A DNA stretch of 64,000 nucleotides from Isoetes taiwanensis (GCA_021234155.1 JAJEKV010000056.1:6910618-6974617), one strand, 5' to 3'; positions 21,189 through 34,690 are shown, counted from the stretch's first letter. The notes: generated by a model not told the origin, from the letters alone. Program-made: numbers and translations.

Positions 21189-23443
21189 TTTTTTTTTTTT
21201 TTGAGGTTAAGGCAGGATGATATTACATGCAAAAGAGGTTACATGAATATGTACAGCAATTGCAAAAGGAGAAACCTTTGCAATGCTTACTTGTCCCAAG
21301 AAGGGACTGAAAGAGGCATAGCACAGCAAGATATTCAAAATTTGCTGTACCAGCTAGACAAAAAAGATCAGATCAAATCAGATGTCTGTAATAGTTCAAG
21401 ACAGAAAACAGAACTGGAAGTTTCTACTCATAGCCCAAAACAAACTCCAATGGATCAACCTGGACAATATGGAATACTGTCTCAAGCTCATCAAGATCCA
21501 AAGGGGTATGGACCATGAACTGCAGCATGATTTCAGAGGTGATGTCAAAGTGCTCCTCCCATTTTGCAGCAAAGTAAATCTTCAAATCATTCCACCACCA
21601 AAGATCTTCATCATCCAGAATGACTCCCAAAGCTGTCTGTGCCAAAATGTGCTGCTTCAGGTGAATCATCTTGGCCTTGATTACCTCCCTCGTCCACTGC
21701 TCAAAAGCCGGTTTAGGATCATACCTTCCACGAGAGGGGGGGATAACCATATCATAATGCTCGGTCACAAAATCTGTCAATGTCAACATCAAAGATCGAG
21801 ATAGTAAGTTTAAAGAAAGCATAAAAACCATGGTAATTCCCTAAAGAATCCCAATTTCTGTCATATGCTAAGCCCTTGCTTCTTCTATGTGCTATAGCTG
21901 TCTCAACCAGCAGGGACTGAAAGCAGGCTTTAATCCAATTGAGATTAAATGTTTTGTGATCATGAACGATTCTGTTTCTGTGCTTCCAAATAGACCATAG
22001 GGCCAGAGTTCTCAAAGTACCACAGAAGGCACTAGGGAAACTTAGAAAGTCAAAAAATTCTTGTGAAGATGAACCAGAGGGACTTACAGAGATTTTTTTG
22101 CCCGAGCCGAAGAAGGGCGTAAGCCTCGCACCGAAAAGACATGCAAAGTTGGATTGGATTAAGTCGGGCGACCTAACGGGCAAATATTGGACTGAGCAGC
22201 CTTATATTTTGATATTCTCTCATTAGTGGACAAACTCTGATTCAACAGAAGCCATCTAAAAAGAAGAATCTTTTTTGCACAATGTGCCTGCCATCCCTCA
22301 ATGATTATTTTGATTGCCTCATGCTGAGTGCAACCCCATTTTGTAGTGACCTTAAGATCAGAAGGTTGAATGATCATTTTGTAGATCTTGGACACACTGT
22401 ATCTCTTTTTTCCTTCACAGCTCCATGAAATAGGATCCATTGAGTCTTCCCAGTTGCTCAAGGAACTAGAGATGTCGAGAAAAATCTTTTGTTGATCCTG
22501 TGTATCACTGATTCTTGCAACCAGCTCATGCCAGGTAAGCCAATTGCCATTACGCCTGAGATCAGCTATAGTTTTGAGACCTGCATCACTCCATTCTTTA
22601 TATTTTCTCGGATGTTTGAGAGCCAAGCATCCTGCCTCTGTAGGAAGTAAATTGTGATGCCAAAAGAAATGAAACTTGGAACTAACCTTATGAAGATTAT
22701 CTCAGATGAAAACAATGGGAGACTTCATTCCGTGCCTCTAAAAGCCTCCTCATGATAGAAGATGTATGGGGGCCACCGTTAACCGGTAGAAGGCCAAACT
22801 GGGAGCCGATGTTGAATTGAATTGCTTCCCACAGTGTTTAGTTTGTCAATCCAAGACTGATAAAAGGCCATGGCAGGAGAAAGATGAGGAGACCATAAAG
22901 CACGCCAGATCAATTTTGCAGCTAAAGCCTGAGCCTGTTTGAACAGATCCTTGCATCCTAGGCCCCCAGAATCCTTGGGAGTGGTGAGATTCTGCCAAGC
23001 AACTTTATAGTCCCCTTGCCATATAAACTTTCTAATGGCGCCCAATTTCCTGATAGGTTGCTTTGTCACCACAATTGCGTATGAAAAATAGATGTGCGTG
23101 CTGGTGATTACTGTGTTGGCAATTTCAACCCTCCCTGCCAATGAAAGAGAGGCAGGATACATCATGAATTTTCTTTTAATCCTGTTTGTAATAGGAGACC
23201 AAAGACCATGCAAACTCATGTCTGGTGCAAGAGGAAGACCCAACAGTTTGGTGGCCATCCCTTTTCCGAGAATTACTATATCAACAATTTTTTCCTCCTT
23301 AGAATCCAAGAGGATGGTACATTTGGCTTTGTTCAATAAAACTCCCGAGGCTTTGCCAAAGGTCTCCATGGCAGACAGAAAGGCAAAGATGCTTTTCCCA
23401 TCATCCTCCAAAAAAATGAAAGTATCATCAGCATATTGCATCA
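21189..23443 (-). mobile_element. 5'-truncated LINE retrotransposon
   Basis: It is oriented on the minus strand: its poly(A) tail is the T run at 21189-21202, and its truncated 5' end is at 23443. An 8-bp direct repeat GAGAATCT flanks it (21181-21188 and 23444-23451). The coding part starts inside reverse transcriptase at the catalytic QYADD box and continues through the RT thumb and a zf-RVT-like region. 5' truncation, poly(A) and a target duplication are the signature of target-primed reverse transcription. Confidence 0.9.
21424..23441 (-). pseudogene. LINE ORF2 remnant (RT C-terminus and zf-RVT)
   Basis: The frame at 23441-22779 holds QYADDTFIF, LLNKAKC, LLGLPL, SLAGRVEI and GGLGCKDL, the standard run of plant LINE RT blocks. 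The frame at 22626-22159 holds the zf-RVT-type region (WQAHCAKKILLFRWLLL). The frame at 22183-21752 contains LALWSIWKHRNRIVHD, a conserved C-terminal plant LINE motif. 21831-21424 is a tail. Changes of frame show that it is dead. The endonuclease and most of RT are missing. Confidence 0.85.
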
Positions 23444-24275
23444 GAGAATCTCAAGTGTACATTCTCATCCACAATGTAAACAAGGCTGAAAATGTAAAGA
23501 AAATGTAATCTCAAGTGTACATTCTCATCCAAAATGTAAACAACGCTGAAAATGTAAAGAACGCTAAAAGAAGTGTAAGCTAATATAGCTTGAACCGCTA
23601 ACTATTTAATACCCTTACAATTGTTCAATAAAAAGTATTATACAATACATGGTTATATAATATGTGTTTTATAACATATTATACTATCCACGATACAAGT
23701 TTTTATTTTCCATGTGCCATGTTAATGAAAATTGGGCGACCGCCCTATTTGCACATGCTGCATTGCAATCAACAACATTGATTTTTATCTACAATATTGT
23801 AATATTAAAAAAAAAACATATAATTCGTAACGGAAAAAGTAAACCCTAAATATCACAAGTCGAATTTATCTACAATTAATAAACATAAAATTAATGGGAA
23901 AAAAAAAGGTCCTCTAAAAGTCATAAGCTAATTTTGAACTTAGCACTTAAAGCACACAAGGCCAAAGCCTTAACCACCAAGCCAATAAGCAATTGCTACT
24001 TATTTTCTTGTAAATAAGCTAGATAAACCTTTATTGTTAAAACAATATTAAGAAGATAATTCTAAACCCTAAATGTAAAAGGAGATAGCGGCGGCTCCGT
24101 CCTCCTCTGCTTTCACTCTCTCCTCATTTCGAACATCCCAGCATTCTCTCCTCACTTCGAACGTCTCAGTGACCAGCTGAACAATATAGAGGAGGCGAAA
24201 TCAGGTTATGTGGATTTGCTCTGCCTGCGGTTTGCAAAGATCTTAAATTGCAATGACCTCAAATTTCATCCTGCT

Positions 24276-24369
24276 ATGAAGCTACCTGTGTCTCTTCTTC
24301 TGCCTCTGGCCGTGATCCAGATCTTTTGCTTCTGCCTCCATTTGGTACTCAAGGATGAATTGTATCCGG
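24276..24369 (+). other. Possible signal-peptide first exon
   Basis: ATG at 24276 opens a hydrophobic stretch (MKLPVSLLLPLAVIQIFCFC) typical of a secretory signal, followed by charged residues and a GTAAGA donor-like site at 24370. Plant-leader-like C/T-rich sequence precedes it. No following exon was found, and a long LTR-like repeat begins at 24501. The call is speculative. Confidence 0.3.
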
Positions 24370-24500
24370 TAAGAACCCCCAATGCACCATACGCAAATGT
24401 TTCTACCTTCTGTTTCGAATCTGTAGATTGCTTGGGAACTTCTGCAATGCCAAAACATAGACAAAAGATGTGCTTGCATAGACAAAAGATAGAAAGATTC

Positions 24501-26010
24501 TGTGACGTTCCAGCATAACATACGATCCGAATACGTATATTATACTGCCATGTCACACGTATATGGCATCATGACAAGTACTTGAGAGCCGTAAAGGGTT
24601 GCACCTAGGGGGCAACCTCGTAAGTTGTGCATGTATATTAAACATATACAGCTAAAACCCCTTTGCCAAGTGGCAATACCCCATTGGATCCTTTCTAACT
24701 TAACCCTAAAAGTTCACATATAAGGAACCAAAGAGGAAACCCTAAACTTTTCTTCTTTCGCAATTAGGGTTTCCCTGAGCCATTCCGGCTAAGCCAAGAC
24801 CCTAGTTCGCATTGCCAGGCGCCAAAAAGACTCATTTGCACAACAGATCTTCCAGGAGCAGCCGCCTTCAGTCTGAACAAAGGCATGGACGTATTCCGAG
24901 GAGTTGGAGCGAGTCAGGGATCAGGTAAATGGTTATTCTGTTGTGCAATGCCGACTTTTAGTCCGGCAATGAGTTAGTTTAGCATGTTAGTTCAGCCTTA
25001 GAGGCCTTATAGATCCTGAGATCACAAGCTCTAACAAAGGAACCTAACTTTGGATGTTTAGGTAGATAGATTAGATGTTATTCTACATTTCAGTTCTTTG
25101 ATGATGCTGGTGATTCCACTCTATGCTCTGCTATGTATTGGGAAGGGGGATAGAGACCCTGAAAGCCTCTGTAGCAGATGATCCTAGATAACCTCATTAA
25201 TTTCCAATTAATGCGGCCCGTGCACAGTTGTGGGTGGCGGGGCTAGACCGGTGGATAAGGGGGACTTGTCCCATCACAGATTGATCCCTCTGGTGTGTAA
25301 AGCCTACCAGGGATCTTAGTGGGCTAGGCTTAATGGTTTGCCAGTAAGTGTGGGCAAGGCATGAGCTCGACATCTTTTGGGTGATGCGCCACCTTCAATG
25401 GGGTTCAAGTCGCGAATACGGGCAGTGGCCCTCTAGCCGCCTGTGATGGGCATGCATGCCTCTGGAGGGGAGGTGACTCTCCTCCTGCCTCATCGGGACT
25501 GGGGAGATGCAACCCAGCAGTAGCCCTCTTGGTGCACTCGGCAGGCTACGGTCCGGTCCCAATACTTCTCAACATACTCTGCAAAGTGTGCATGGGAGGG
25601 GCGGATGGAGTGGACTACCCAACAGCCATGTTCTTATGCCAGCCCAATCCATTTGCCATGAATTCAGTCTGCATTGACTTCTGGAGACCCAAGCCGTCAG
25701 TCGATCCCCCATGAGTCTGAGCCTTGGATAGGATTCCCCTTTGTTGCTATTATTTATGTTGTTGTTACACATGTTATGTTATGATGTGTTCACCCTTCGA
25801 AGTGACTTTATTGATGTATTGATGTCATGTGCTCATGTTTATTCGCGCTTCCGCAACTAGGTCGACCCAAAGGAAGACGGGGCAAATGACCCATCCACTC
25901 TTCCTCACTGATCCAGTTCTTGGGATTGGCGTCAGGTGGATGGCCCCTGCCAGTTTGGCTGTCAGGGGGATGAACTCCGCCTTCTGATATGATGGGGTAG
26001 AAGCATGAAA
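24501..26010 (+). repeat. Long LTR-like dispersed repeat, copy 1
   Basis: It shares many blocks in the same order with 62444-64000: the start TGTGACGTT, a CTAGGGGGCAAC block, a plant-leader-like AAACCCTAA block after a TATA-like site, TATTGGGAAGGGGG, GATCCCTCTGGTGTGTAA, and GGAGGGGCGGATGGAGTGGA. A TGTGACG start is common for LTRs of plant elements. No ORF is supported. The right boundary is uncertain and no target duplication was found. Confidence 0.6.
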
Positions 26011-26279
26011 GGGTGGGCAAAAAAAGTGCCAGTATTTTACATTTACAAATTCAAAATGTAAGGAAATCCCTCCCCTCCAGAAATTATTATTCTTGGAATG
26101 AATCATTAATAGGGCAAATAATTTTGAACTCTCCTCCCGCTCTCTGTTCAACCCCCCTCCCACTCGAACCTCCATAGCCGAAAGCTTGACATCCATATTC
26201 GAACCTCCATAGCCAAGATCAGGACCTCCATAGCCAAAAACTTGCATTTTCAGAGAGCTGAAGCACCAGGGAAGAGATC

Positions 26280-27078
26280 ATGACGAAACAGCTTGGAACA
26301 AAGACATCTCCAAGAAAATCTCCTCGCAACAAACCTATAAAGCCCATGCCAAGGTCTCCCACTAGAACTGCCGCCCGAAAACTCAAGAGTGGGTCTTCTT
26401 CAGATCGGGAGGTCTTGCCGCCCGAGTTTGACAAGGTAATGCAAATAGTGCAGGATGTTTGGGGTTCTAAAGCCCCTGCTGTTAGGGGTTATCAAGAGTG
26501 CAGGATTAAGCCTATTTGGATGGCAGATTTTTTTTTCTGTGTATGAGCACGTTTTTTGTAGGAAGGACATTGCAAGTCATCACATTCCATTGTATTTTGC
26601 CTGAGCATATGCACTTCATTACAAAGGAGTAAGCATTGATTGGGATGAGGTGAAAGCAATTGCAAGTCTTCATTCAAAAGGCTCTCAAAAAGAATCTGAC
26701 CTGATAGAATTAGCTACAGTAAAGTCTTCCAATGTTAAAGCTATTAAATGTATGCCTCAGGTAGAATTGGGGCAGCAGTTGGAAATGATGAAAAGGTGGA
26801 GGGAAAGAAGAGCATTAGATTCTGCCTCCATGCTTGATGAAATACAGATTTTAAAAGAGAAAAGGAAAACAATGGAAATTGAGCTGTTGAAGCATGAGAG
26901 TGATAAGAGCTTCTTGATAAGACTTGTGCAGAATAAAGATGCAAAAATATGTGAGCAGTTCAGCATTATGGCAGGTTTAAAAGCAAGCGGAAAGCCAACT
27001 GATGTGCAAATGCCTTTGTTAGAACCTCCATTCAGCCCCCATGAGCTACATGGTCTCAAGGTTCCAATTGAGTTCTAG
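26280..27078 (+). pseudogene. Unrecognised basic/coiled-coil protein ORF, broken
   Basis: 26280-26546 encodes a Lys/Arg/Pro-rich start followed by a globular-looking segment, ending in a T9 run. Shifting frame after the run reads on through KDIASHHIPLYFA, one in-frame stop (TGA near 26602) and AYALHYKG, into the frame at 26650-27078, a charged helical region (MMKRWRERRALDSASMLDEI) ending at 27078. I do not recognise the family. It sits just left of the Ulp1-like gene and may belong to the same element. Confidence 0.45.
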
Positions 27079-28225
27079 CTTCTCCAAGCATAACAATCTC
27101 TATATTGTTGTTGCCAGGATCCCGTTTACTATATACAAGATCTGGCCTACTATCTACAATTCGAAGGACTATTCTCAGACTTCTTACAATAAGCTTAGCT
27201 TAGTTCTTACTTCCTCTTATATATCAATGTGGCAAAAGACATTCAATCCCACATTATCACATTCAAGATCACCCAGATTTTTTTATACTCTTAATTCAAA
27301 TCATTATATCATGATTCTCTTTCAACAACAAGAACAATCTAAGCAATCTAAGCTTCCCCTGGTGTAAGCGGAAAACCACCCACCTGAGAACCACTTCAAT
27401 GACGATCCTTTGAGTCCTTGTACCTGTTTTCTTCTCAAAATATCCCCTCCTTTCAGCTCCTAGCTCCAGGAAGGAAGTTGCACAAAGAAATACAATGGTG
27501 CACTCAATTCTAATACGGCTTCACTCTTTCTGTCATATCTCCTTCATACATATGAATTGCGGCCTTATCAGACCCAATCCGGAACGCTGATTCGAAAACC
27601 TTTCCAATAAAGTAAGAATTACCTGAATTGGATCTCGGGTTGTTGAGATATGATGCTCCAAATTTCGGCCAGCAAAACTGCCCAAAAATTGCTCCTTCTG
27701 CCTCCTTCCAAAAACCCTCATAGAAACTGATGCCCTTTGGTTTTATCACATGAATTTAGTATAAACTCCTCATACATAGTATGTATTTCTCATATAATGA
27801 TCAGTTTCGAATATTCTCCATAAGCATGAATAATGAAACATAAATTACATGTCTGCTGACGGGCCAAGCTCATTACATACAAGTTGGGTTTGCAATGTGT
27901 CGAGGTCATTGCTTACATTATCTATTTTTGCAGGCATCACCATAAGGTTGTCCTTTAAGGACTGATTCTCTTGCCTCACAATTTTTTCGGTTGCCAATGC
28001 ATCTTGTTGCTATTTTACTTTTCTTGGATGTTCCCATCCAAATATTTCATTCCCTGGAGTGCCAGGTTCATCTTCTCCCTATATTGTGACATTCTGATAC
28101 TAGAGGCATGCCAAATTCTTTCTCAGACATTATCCCTTATCCATTCTTTGATCCTACTCTTGATCTGGATATCCCATTTTTATAACCAAATCATTCCATC
28201 TGCATACCACCTTTTATCTATTCAG
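27079..28225. other. No gene recognised
   Basis: Only short frames are present, including 27510-27749 on the minus strand, with no known motif. Confidence 0.35.
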
Positions 28226-29122
28226 ATGACATATTCAACAAAATTTGGACTTATTCACGTTTAATAGATTGCACTTCAAGAATGCCATTATAAATGCATT
28301 TTTTTATTCTTCCTTATTGTTATAATTTTATAAGTTTTAATTATATTTGGACTTATTCAGATTTAACATATAGCGCTTCAAGAACGCCATTATAAATGTA
28401 TTTTTTTATTCTTCTTTATTGTTATAATTTTTATAAGTTTTAATTATATAAGTTTATCTTTCAATTAAAATTATAATGGTTATCAAAGAATAAACTTGAT
28501 TTCCAAACTTATTTGAATCTATTTAGAATTGGACATTTCAAGAATATAACAATTTTAATTTGTAGTGATTTAACAGATTCAAATTTAACAATCATGATAA
28601 TTAAATGAAAATCTGATGGTTTCATAAGTGATTGACTGAAAACTATTATTAGATTTTAACAATTTACAAACTTTTACACTTTTAAAAACTTTAAGAAAAG
28701 TTTGAAGTTGAAATTAATTAAATGATATAAATTTATTGTTTTAATAATAACTATTGAATAATTTATTATTGATGAAATAAAATATATTGACATTTAATCA
28801 AATAAACTATTCAATTTTTATTAAACATAAACGTAATCATTAATTAATTTCAATCTAAAACTTTCTTTAAATATTTTGAAAAGAATAGCATTTTAATTAT
28901 ACAGAGTTATCTTAGATGAAAATTTAATTCTAAATAGACGAAACCGAGAATTAGTTTAGAAAGCAACTTTAAATTTTAATAAGTATCATATTTTTTATCT
29001 AAAGATAAACAGAACAAATTATTAAAATTAATAAGAGCTAAAAATACATATAATATTATCATGGCATCCTTGAAGTACATTTATTAGATTAGAATAAGTC
29101 CAAATTTTATTAAATATGTCAT
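28226..29122. mobile_element. AT-rich TIR element, copy 1 (~897 bp)
   Basis: It begins ATGACATATTCAAC and ends with the inverted counterpart (...AATATGTCAT). The ~31-bp terminal inverted repeats share AAAATTTGGACTTATTC. Near the left end it holds an internal tandem duplication of ~110 bp. It has no coding capacity. A second copy lies 227 bp downstream. Confidence 0.8.
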
Positions 29123-29349
29123 AATTTGTCGCCTTCGTGCCAATCTAGGATAACTACCTTCTTCCATAAGGTATGTTAGAAAGTGACATTGGGCTTCATA
29201 CTCTAATTGCATCACATTGCACTCAGCCAACATCATATAATGTGGTGTCTGCATTTTGACCCCAAGGTCGATGTGGTGTCTGCATTTTGACCCCAACGCC
29301 CACTCTAATCAGCAAACTAAATACATCAGTATGTTCTGAAAATGTTTAC

Positions 29350-30247
29350 ATGACATATTCAACAAAATTTGGACTTATTCACATTTAATAAATAGCATTT
29401 CAAGAACGTCATTATAAATGCATTTTTTTATTCTTCTTTATTGTTATAATTTTATAAGTTTTAATTATATTTGGACTTATTCAGATTTAACATACAGCAC
29501 TTCAAGAACGCCATTATAAATGTATTTTTTTATTCTTCTTTATTGTTATAATTTTTATAAGTTTTAATTATATAAGTTTATCTTTCGATTAAAATTATAA
29601 TGGTTATCAAAGAATAAACTTGATTTCCAAACTTATTTGAATCTATTTAGAATTGGACATTTCAAGAATATAACAATTTCAATTTGTAGTGATTTAACAG
29701 ATTCAAATTTAACAATCATGATAATTAAATGAAAATCTGATGGTTTCATAAGTGATTGACTTAAAACTATTATTATATTTTAACAATTTACAAACTTTTA
29801 CACTTTTAAAAACTTTAAGAAAAGTTTTAAGTTGAAATTAATTAAATGATATAAATTTATTGTTTTAATAATAACTATTGAATAATTTATTATTGATGAA
29901 ATAAAATATATTGACATTTAATCAAATAAACTATTCAATTTTTATTAAACATAAACGTAATCATTTAATTAATTTCAATCTAAAACTTTCTTTAAATATT
30001 TTGAAAAGAATAGCATTTTAATTATACAGAGTTATCTTAGATGAAAATTTAATTCTAAATAGATGAAACCGAGAATTAGTTTAGAAAGCAACTTTAAATT
30101 TTAATAAGTATCATATTTTTTATCTAAAGATAAACAGAACGAATTATTAAAATCAATAAGAGCTAAAAATACATATAATATTATCATGGCATCCTTGAAG
30201 TACATTTATTAGATTAGAATAAGTTCAAATTTTATTAAATATGTCAT
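29350..30247. mobile_element. AT-rich TIR element, copy 2 (~898 bp)
   Basis: Nearly identical to copy 1 along its whole length and in the same orientation, with the same ~31-bp TIRs and internal duplication. A TTTAC repeat at 29345-29349 and 30247-30251 may be a 5-bp target duplication, but copy 1 lacks an equivalent, so the exact ends stay open. Confidence 0.8.
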
Positions 30248-31012
30248 TTACCATATCTGCTTGGTTGTTCAATAATCTTGAGAAGGGAAGAGAAGAGGTC
30301 GCAGTTTATTATATTAACCACTTTTTATGCGATCTAGAAAACTTTCCGATCTCTGATCTCACAGCAGAGTTAAAAATCCTTAACCATGTAGTTGATCTCT
30401 TTAATGCAAGAGCCTGTGGTACTATTATACTCAAATAAATAGTGGGGAACGCAGTCTAGAGGACCGATGCCTTTCTTACGCACTGTCTATGCATAATCTG
30501 GCCAGATAAGTTGAAGATTAAAATCAAACCAAAAAGTGCGAAGAATAATTCTTCTTCTGGGGTTGGTGCCTCGAACTCTTGGAACAGGTTCCTTGGCTGG
30601 AATTGCCTTGCGGGTGTTTGGTCTTCCTGATGTTGTCCATCTTCTTCCACATTCCTAGGTGCTCTAGCTGTATACACATTAGATTGCACTCTGATGATTA
30701 GTTTTTTTTGTTTGTTATTGCATTGGTTTGTTTGATGATATAGTTGTGGGGACAAAATATATCAAAAGAACATATATAACGCCATCACTTATATTCATAA
30801 GATATAATATTTTTATATTCAATAAATAAAAAGAGAGAGAATTAGAAATTTTAATCCTATTCTTGGAATCTTCTGTATGTTGGGTTGTCTTCCAAGAACT
30901 TCTTCACTTGGGTTGTGCCAACTGTTCGCCCCAAGTTTCTAAGGATGTTGGTGGCTTTGGCATCCCATTTAGAGGAGGAGAAATCAAGTTATATTGCTGA
31001 GTAGATGCTCTA

Positions 31013-34000
31013 ATGATTCCCATTGATTGTTTAAAGGCTGATTTGCAAGAATTAGAAGCTGCCATTGAAAAAATCAACAAGGGTATGGAAGTTAATTCCA
31101 ACTGTGAGAATAGAATAAAGGAGATGACTAAGCATTTGGAAAGATCAGACCCGATAGGCCTGCAGCCCGCTCCCATACTCGCAGCAAGACGGAGCGCTTC
31201 ATCCTCACATATTACCAATACTTGCAGCAGCTGCAATGATTGCCTTGACTTGACCATGCTAATATCTCCACTTTGTAGTCATACATATTGTCTATTTTGT
31301 CTTGTATTCAGGGTTTCAACGACGAATACATGTGTACATGATTGTTCATGGTCCGAGGACCTGCGCCACTGCTTAGGAATCCCTTCTAAAGGTACATCTA
31401 TTTCTATTTTCATTACATAATTAGTTTGAGTGTACTTAGATGTAGTTAGTTTCCATCATGTACATAACTGTATTAGCATTCGATTTGGCGTGGTTTTGTC
31501 TTTACTGTAAAGAGGAAATGTATTTGCTTCTGTTCTTTACATTTACATGTGCCATGAAGTGCTTTTCTGGAATTCCTTTACAGGGTGTATTAATAGGGTG
31601 TATTGCATATGACTGTACTTTGCATTTACATGTGATCAGAACTGCATATGAATTTAGTATTTGACTTTCCTTTACATTCAATGCTGAATGATGTATTTGA
31701 TAAGGTGTATTGATAAAATATTTTGTTGTTTACATTTTACATATGTTCTGAAATGCATTTGAATTTAGTATTTGGTTTTCCTTTACATTCTGATAGCTAT
31801 GCACACTAATGTACTTATATTTTGTCGTTACATTATCGTCAGAAAAAAGTTTGCTCAGTAGTAAAACCTACTTGCATGTAATTAACATTTGTTCTGTTTT
31901 GATTTGCATCTGATTGTTTTTTTTTCAGATTTTGCTTCTATCTACTCTACATCTCCCCTTGATTCTGAATCAAGTGTTTAAATTTCTTATTTGCTTATGA
32001 TCCCAATTGTGTCAACGCAGATATGGGTAGTATCAAGAAAGCAAGAAGTAAAACTGCAGGTAAACTAAACAATTCATGTTTCGTGCACTATGCTTAAGTT
32101 CTGAATATAGCAAAATCTTATGTTGTAGGTGAAAAGAAGGATGTTGTTGGGAAGGGGTTGCATTTACCATTCTCAGACATCCCAATTGCTGAACCTGGCA
32201 CAAAAGATGCTGCTGCTATCGATGTCGGAAGTCCATCCACATCTACATCACCTTTGAGAATTGCAACAACTCATAAGCAATCAGTGCAGGATTTGGAGAC
32301 CGAGGGGTACTTGGATAAAACTTCAGAAATTGTGGAAGGTAGGGTGATTGCATTCTGATTACATTCTGATTACATTCTGATTACATTAAGATTGCATCTA
32401 TTGTAGTTAGAGTTCACTAATGTTCAATATTTTGCAGCAGAGGTTGTTTTCCAAAAAGAGATCCCAGCTGAAACCCAGAAAGTAATTCTCTCTCCTTGTC
32501 AGGGTTTGTTTGTTTGTTTGTTTTTTTTTTTTTTTTTTTTTTTTTGTATTTTGAAACTTACGTTGACGTGTTTACGGATAAAATTACTGAAGATGTTGGT
32601 GACGACATTGAAAACAGTCCTGAAGCTGCTGTTGAAACTCAAGTTGAGAAAAAGTCTTGTTCTTTGGCAGGTACGTGTTTCTTTTTTTGTCTTGCTTTCA
32701 AAACATTAGAATGAAGCACTTTCTTTACTTCAGAGGCTTGCGACGATTCAATGGAGCTAGATGATGTTGAAGAAGCCTTGGAGATTGCAGCCAAGGCAAC
32801 TACTAAATTTATGGTCAAAGCTGATGCCAAACCAGCTGGAAAAAAGAGAGTTCAAACCAGAGCAAGGACATCCGCTGCAAAACGGTAATTGCTAGCTTAC
32901 ATTTACTTAGTTATACTTCAGTAGCTTATTAGATTTTACTCGTTTTGCAGGTCTAAACCATTGGAAACAGAGATTGGAAGGTATCAATTTATGCTTTATT
33001 GTCATGGATCAATTGTTAATATGACACCAACATCTTGGATCTGACAACAAAAATGATGACAAGGATAAACTTATGGAATTCACGCCATTCAAGAACTGTC
33101 CGCCGGCTGAAATGAAAGTGGTTGCATCTGACGTAGCAATTTTATGTGCAACTGACTCTAAAATGAGTAGCCGCTTAGTGGATCTTTATGGCAGGTAATA
33201 ACCTGGTTGTAACCGAGCTGTATTTGTTGCTATTCCTTGTCTCTAATGTTAACCTTAATCTAATCCAGGTGCTTGCATGAGACATTGCCTTCCGAGTGGA
33301 AGAGCAAAATCTTTTTTTATCCTGCTTACAACTATATAAGGTTTACAGAAGCTACCAGCAGCAAAAGAAAGGATGAATCAGCTGAAGGATCACCCACCAT
33401 CATTGAAATAGTGAAATCAGGGATGAAGGGAATTGTGGTAGCTAAATGCCATCATATCCTTGCACCTATCCTTGAGAATGACCATTTTGTGCTGGCTGTT
33501 TTTATGCTCGCACCATCTGATTCCAAGATCCTACCTGCACCAGCAATTCACGTCTTGAATCCTCTTACAGGTTATGCGACGAATGAGAAAGCAATCAAAG
33601 GGTATGTAATACTTTAAGTTGTTGCTTTGCTTTTCTTCGCTATTTCGGTCTGCTAAATTTTGTGATATGTAGGCTGCACATACAAATGTTAACCCTATCG
33701 ATCGGTCAAGTATCTAGAGGCGTCGATTTCATGAAGAGAAATAATGTTAATCGGATTCAGCAAGTAGAGGTGCCACAGCAGCCCGATTTAACATCATGTG
33801 GGTTGTATGTGATGGGATTTATGCACAAATATGTTGAAGCTCTTGTCTCTGGTAGAGATATGGAAGTAAGTTGTATGCCTTCCCTTGTATATACTGCATC
33901 TCATGTTCCTTTAAATATTTCTAACCTTATTTATGGATGTCATAGATTACATCAAAATGGTTCTCTCATGAATACGCCCTGTCACGACGACAATTTCTAA

Positions 34001-34071
34001 TAGATGCTTTGGCCACGCATTATGATGCCAATCCGAAAGAACGTATCAACCAGCAGTCCTCTGATTTCTGA
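31013..34071 (+). CDS. Ulp1/C48-type cysteine protease gene (multi-exon), probably TE-borne
   Basis: Inferred exons: 31013-31391, 31929-31973, 32021-32059, 32129-32338, 32438-32503, ~32593-32670, 32734-32884, 32951-32980, ~33030-33194, 33269-33601, 33673-33865, 33946-34071. Most GT/AG joins keep frame. Exon 1 has a helical stretch and a RING-like Cys/His cluster (CNDC, then CSHTYCLFC). The last exons match a Ulp1 SUMO-protease fold: His in NDHFVLA, Asn where Asp is usual (IHVLNPL), and QQPDLTSCGLYV with the Gln and the catalytic Cys. The step into exon 9 lacks an AG acceptor, so this copy may be damaged. Ulp1-like genes are common cargo of plant DNA transposons. Substrate unknown. Confidence 0.6.
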
Positions 34072-34428
34072 TTTATGATTGATGCACAGTAGAAGATAGA
34101 GAACAGAATTTGAGCTGATCATGAGTCTGAGTATCTGATTTTGCAAGATGAACTATGTAACAGGCTTATATCTATATATTTTTTGTTCACATTTTTGTGA
34201 ACATTTCCTATCATAAGGAATGTGTAAATGACACTATGCTGAATAGTATACTACTGATAGTATACTTTATGACTATGTATAAGTTATAATTATGAATACA
34301 AAAAACACCTTACCTCCAAACAAAAAGTTGAAAAAAAAGATTTCTGATTTAAAGAAGCCTTGTACCCTTTTTGGTCAATCAAAACAGTTACTTGATTGTT
34401 TCGAGTGATATGTTTATGACCTTGTACC

Positions 34429-34690
34429 ATACCACACCCCTCCACCACACTCCACCACCACCACCACACTCCACCACACCACATCACACCACAACACCAC
34501 ACCACACCACACCACCGCCACCACACACCACACCACACCACACACCACCACCACCACCACCACCCCCCACCACCACACCACCACACCACATCATACCACC
34601 ACACACCACTACAGACACCACCACCACCACCACACCCCACCACCACAGTCCACCACACCACATCATACCACCACACACCACTACAGACAC
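34429..34690 (+). repeat. CAC/CACCA simple-repeat tract
   Basis: About 260 bp of almost pure ACC/ACCACAC repeats on the plus strand (TGG/GTGG on the minus). The long frames it creates are artefacts. A related tract follows at 34937. Confidence 0.95.

Larger units (their letters stand above)
21111..23567. repeat. Small tandem repeat interrupted by a LINE
   Basis: A unit of ~58-75 bp starting AAGTGTACATTCTCATCC and containing AATGTAAAGAA occurs once at 21111-21180 and twice at 23452-23567. Removing the LINE and one target duplication joins them into a three-unit tandem array. Confidence 0.75.

Noticed and set aside
32496-32714. ORF starting in a T-run as a secreted protein
   Set aside because: The hydrophobic start is poly-T coding for Phe; only the part after ~32593 is plausible as an exon of the Ulp1-like gene.
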